A stretch of DNA of 50,029 nucleotides from DASWIG01 sp965371445 (GTDB taxonomy: Bacteria; Acidobacteriota; Thermoanaerobaculia; Multivoradales; J023): positions 1 to 50,029 of the forward strand of contig CBDUYN010000059.1 in NCBI GenBank assembly GCA_965371445.1, given 5' to 3'. Shown here piece after piece: positions 49,701-50,029 of this stretch. The notes under the pieces were generated by a model. The model searched no databases. It saw only the letters and a program-made list of their open reading frames with translations, and was not told where the DNA came from. Position 1 is the stretch's first letter. The number at the start of each line of letters is the position of its first letter. A program made the position numbers and the translations under genes.

Positions 49701-50029
49701 CACCTTGGTGCTCGGAGCTGACATCGACGGCGAAGACGACGGCCAACCCGGCGCAGGCGCCGTTGGCGACGATGATGCCGGAGCTGACGACGAGGACGGT
49801 GTGGTGTTCCTCGAAGCGATGGTGTCCTGCGAGGAAACCGATCTCGAGGTCACCACCAGCGCCGTCGGCCTCCTCGACGCCTGGGTCGACTTCAACGGCG
49901 ACGGCGACTGGGGCGGTGCGGGCGAGCAAGTCTTCGCCAGCCGGAGCCTCGTCGCGGGCGTCAACGCCTTGTCGTTCGTGGTGCCCTGTAGCGCTGTCCC
50001 GGCGGAGCGGACCTTCCTCCGCTTCCGCC
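43744..50029 (+). CDS. 3' part of IS-split giant surface protein, open at right edge
   Basis: About 2095 codons without a stop, no plausible start of its own, and running off the window. Joined to 38209-41942 it continues ...HHLIEIQ-VFGSGTVAGAGF within one bacterial-repeat domain. Domains in order: rest of that beta domain (43758-43970); four roughly 100-residue modules (43980-45240, EPDGV then ITWTDxDPD, DDETD, YYVYAVIDDG); a beta-propeller of SBBP repeats (45250-46540, GNxYVTGxF and VAKYSSGG); two more modules (46555-47160); two Ig-like SbsA-type domains with Asp-rich loops (47160-48060); fibronectin-like repeats (48060-48690); a second bacterial-repeat domain; a cadherin-like Ig domain; DUF11 (49210-49590); and a GEVED domain (DFGDAPD, WVDFNGDGDW). 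Likely displayed on the surface by the SLH part when intact. Confidence 0.85.
43750..43757 (+). repeat. Right 8-bp target-site duplication (GAAATTCA)
   Basis: Second copy of the duplication at 41935-41942. It is in frame 1 at both sites, so Glu-Ile-Gln is restored after excision. Confidence 0.9.

Noticed and set aside
43744..50029. A separate gene starting after the IS
   Set aside because: There is no start signal, and the first codons continue the domain left open at 41942 in the same frame.

Overview
The window is high-GC bacterial DNA, most likely from an Acidobacteriota member (possibly Thermoanaerobaculia-like). The main pointers are a VWFA-domain lipoprotein-like family typical of Acidobacteria, an ECF sigma factor next to a Ser/Thr kinase with TPRs, several TPR proteins, and alternative complex III. 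This assignment is an inference; no rRNA or marker gene lies in the window.

Region 1 (1-16870) is one long respiratory operon on the + strand: narG (cut by the left edge), narH, narJ, narI, two narK-type transporters, then actA-actF for alternative complex III (a quinol oxidase unrelated to bc1). Most junctions are ATGA/GTGA overlaps or gaps under 20 bases, so nitrate uptake, cytoplasmic nitrate reduction and periplasmic electron delivery appear co-transcribed. A perfect 11-bp hairpin closes the operon. No haem-copper oxidase follows, which is the usual ACIII partner.

Region 2 (16864-18240) holds an OsmC/Ohr-like peroxidase on the - strand whose first catalytic Cys codon is an in-frame TGA. 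A hairpin with bacterial-SECIS geometry follows it, so this is a probable selenoprotein. Next to it are an AbiEii-type antitoxin-like gene and a decayed nucleotidyltransferase remnant.

Region 3 (18360-30000) has a deoxynucleoside kinase, the VWFA protein, a large palindromic intergenic element, and a three-gene - strand cell-surface operon (GT39-TPR, SGNH hydrolase, carboxypeptidase-regulatory/TPR protein). It also has an ECF sigma factor with a TPR Ser/Thr kinase and a secreted protein of unknown function. Two genes have a TATGAT box exactly 7 bases before ATG, suggesting leaderless transcripts.

Region 4 (30175-38044) contains a three-gene module: a sigma-like HTH protein, a single-pass membrane protein with a coiled coil, and a secreted PDZ-TPR-CHAT protease. 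It is followed by an unknown gene, a truncated ATPase and a small duplicate of the CHAT 3' end.

Region 5 (38209-50029) was originally one giant surface-protein gene (over 3,330 codons in view) encoding M23 peptidase, three SLH domains, BNR-like repeats, about seven copies of a roughly 100-residue domain, SBBP repeats, Ig-like domains, DUF11 and GEVED. It is split by an ISL3-family insertion (41943-43749) with an 8-bp target duplication; removing the element plus one duplication restores the frame. The CHAT gene and the first part of this giant gene are visibly AT-richer than the rest, pointing to acquired DNA.
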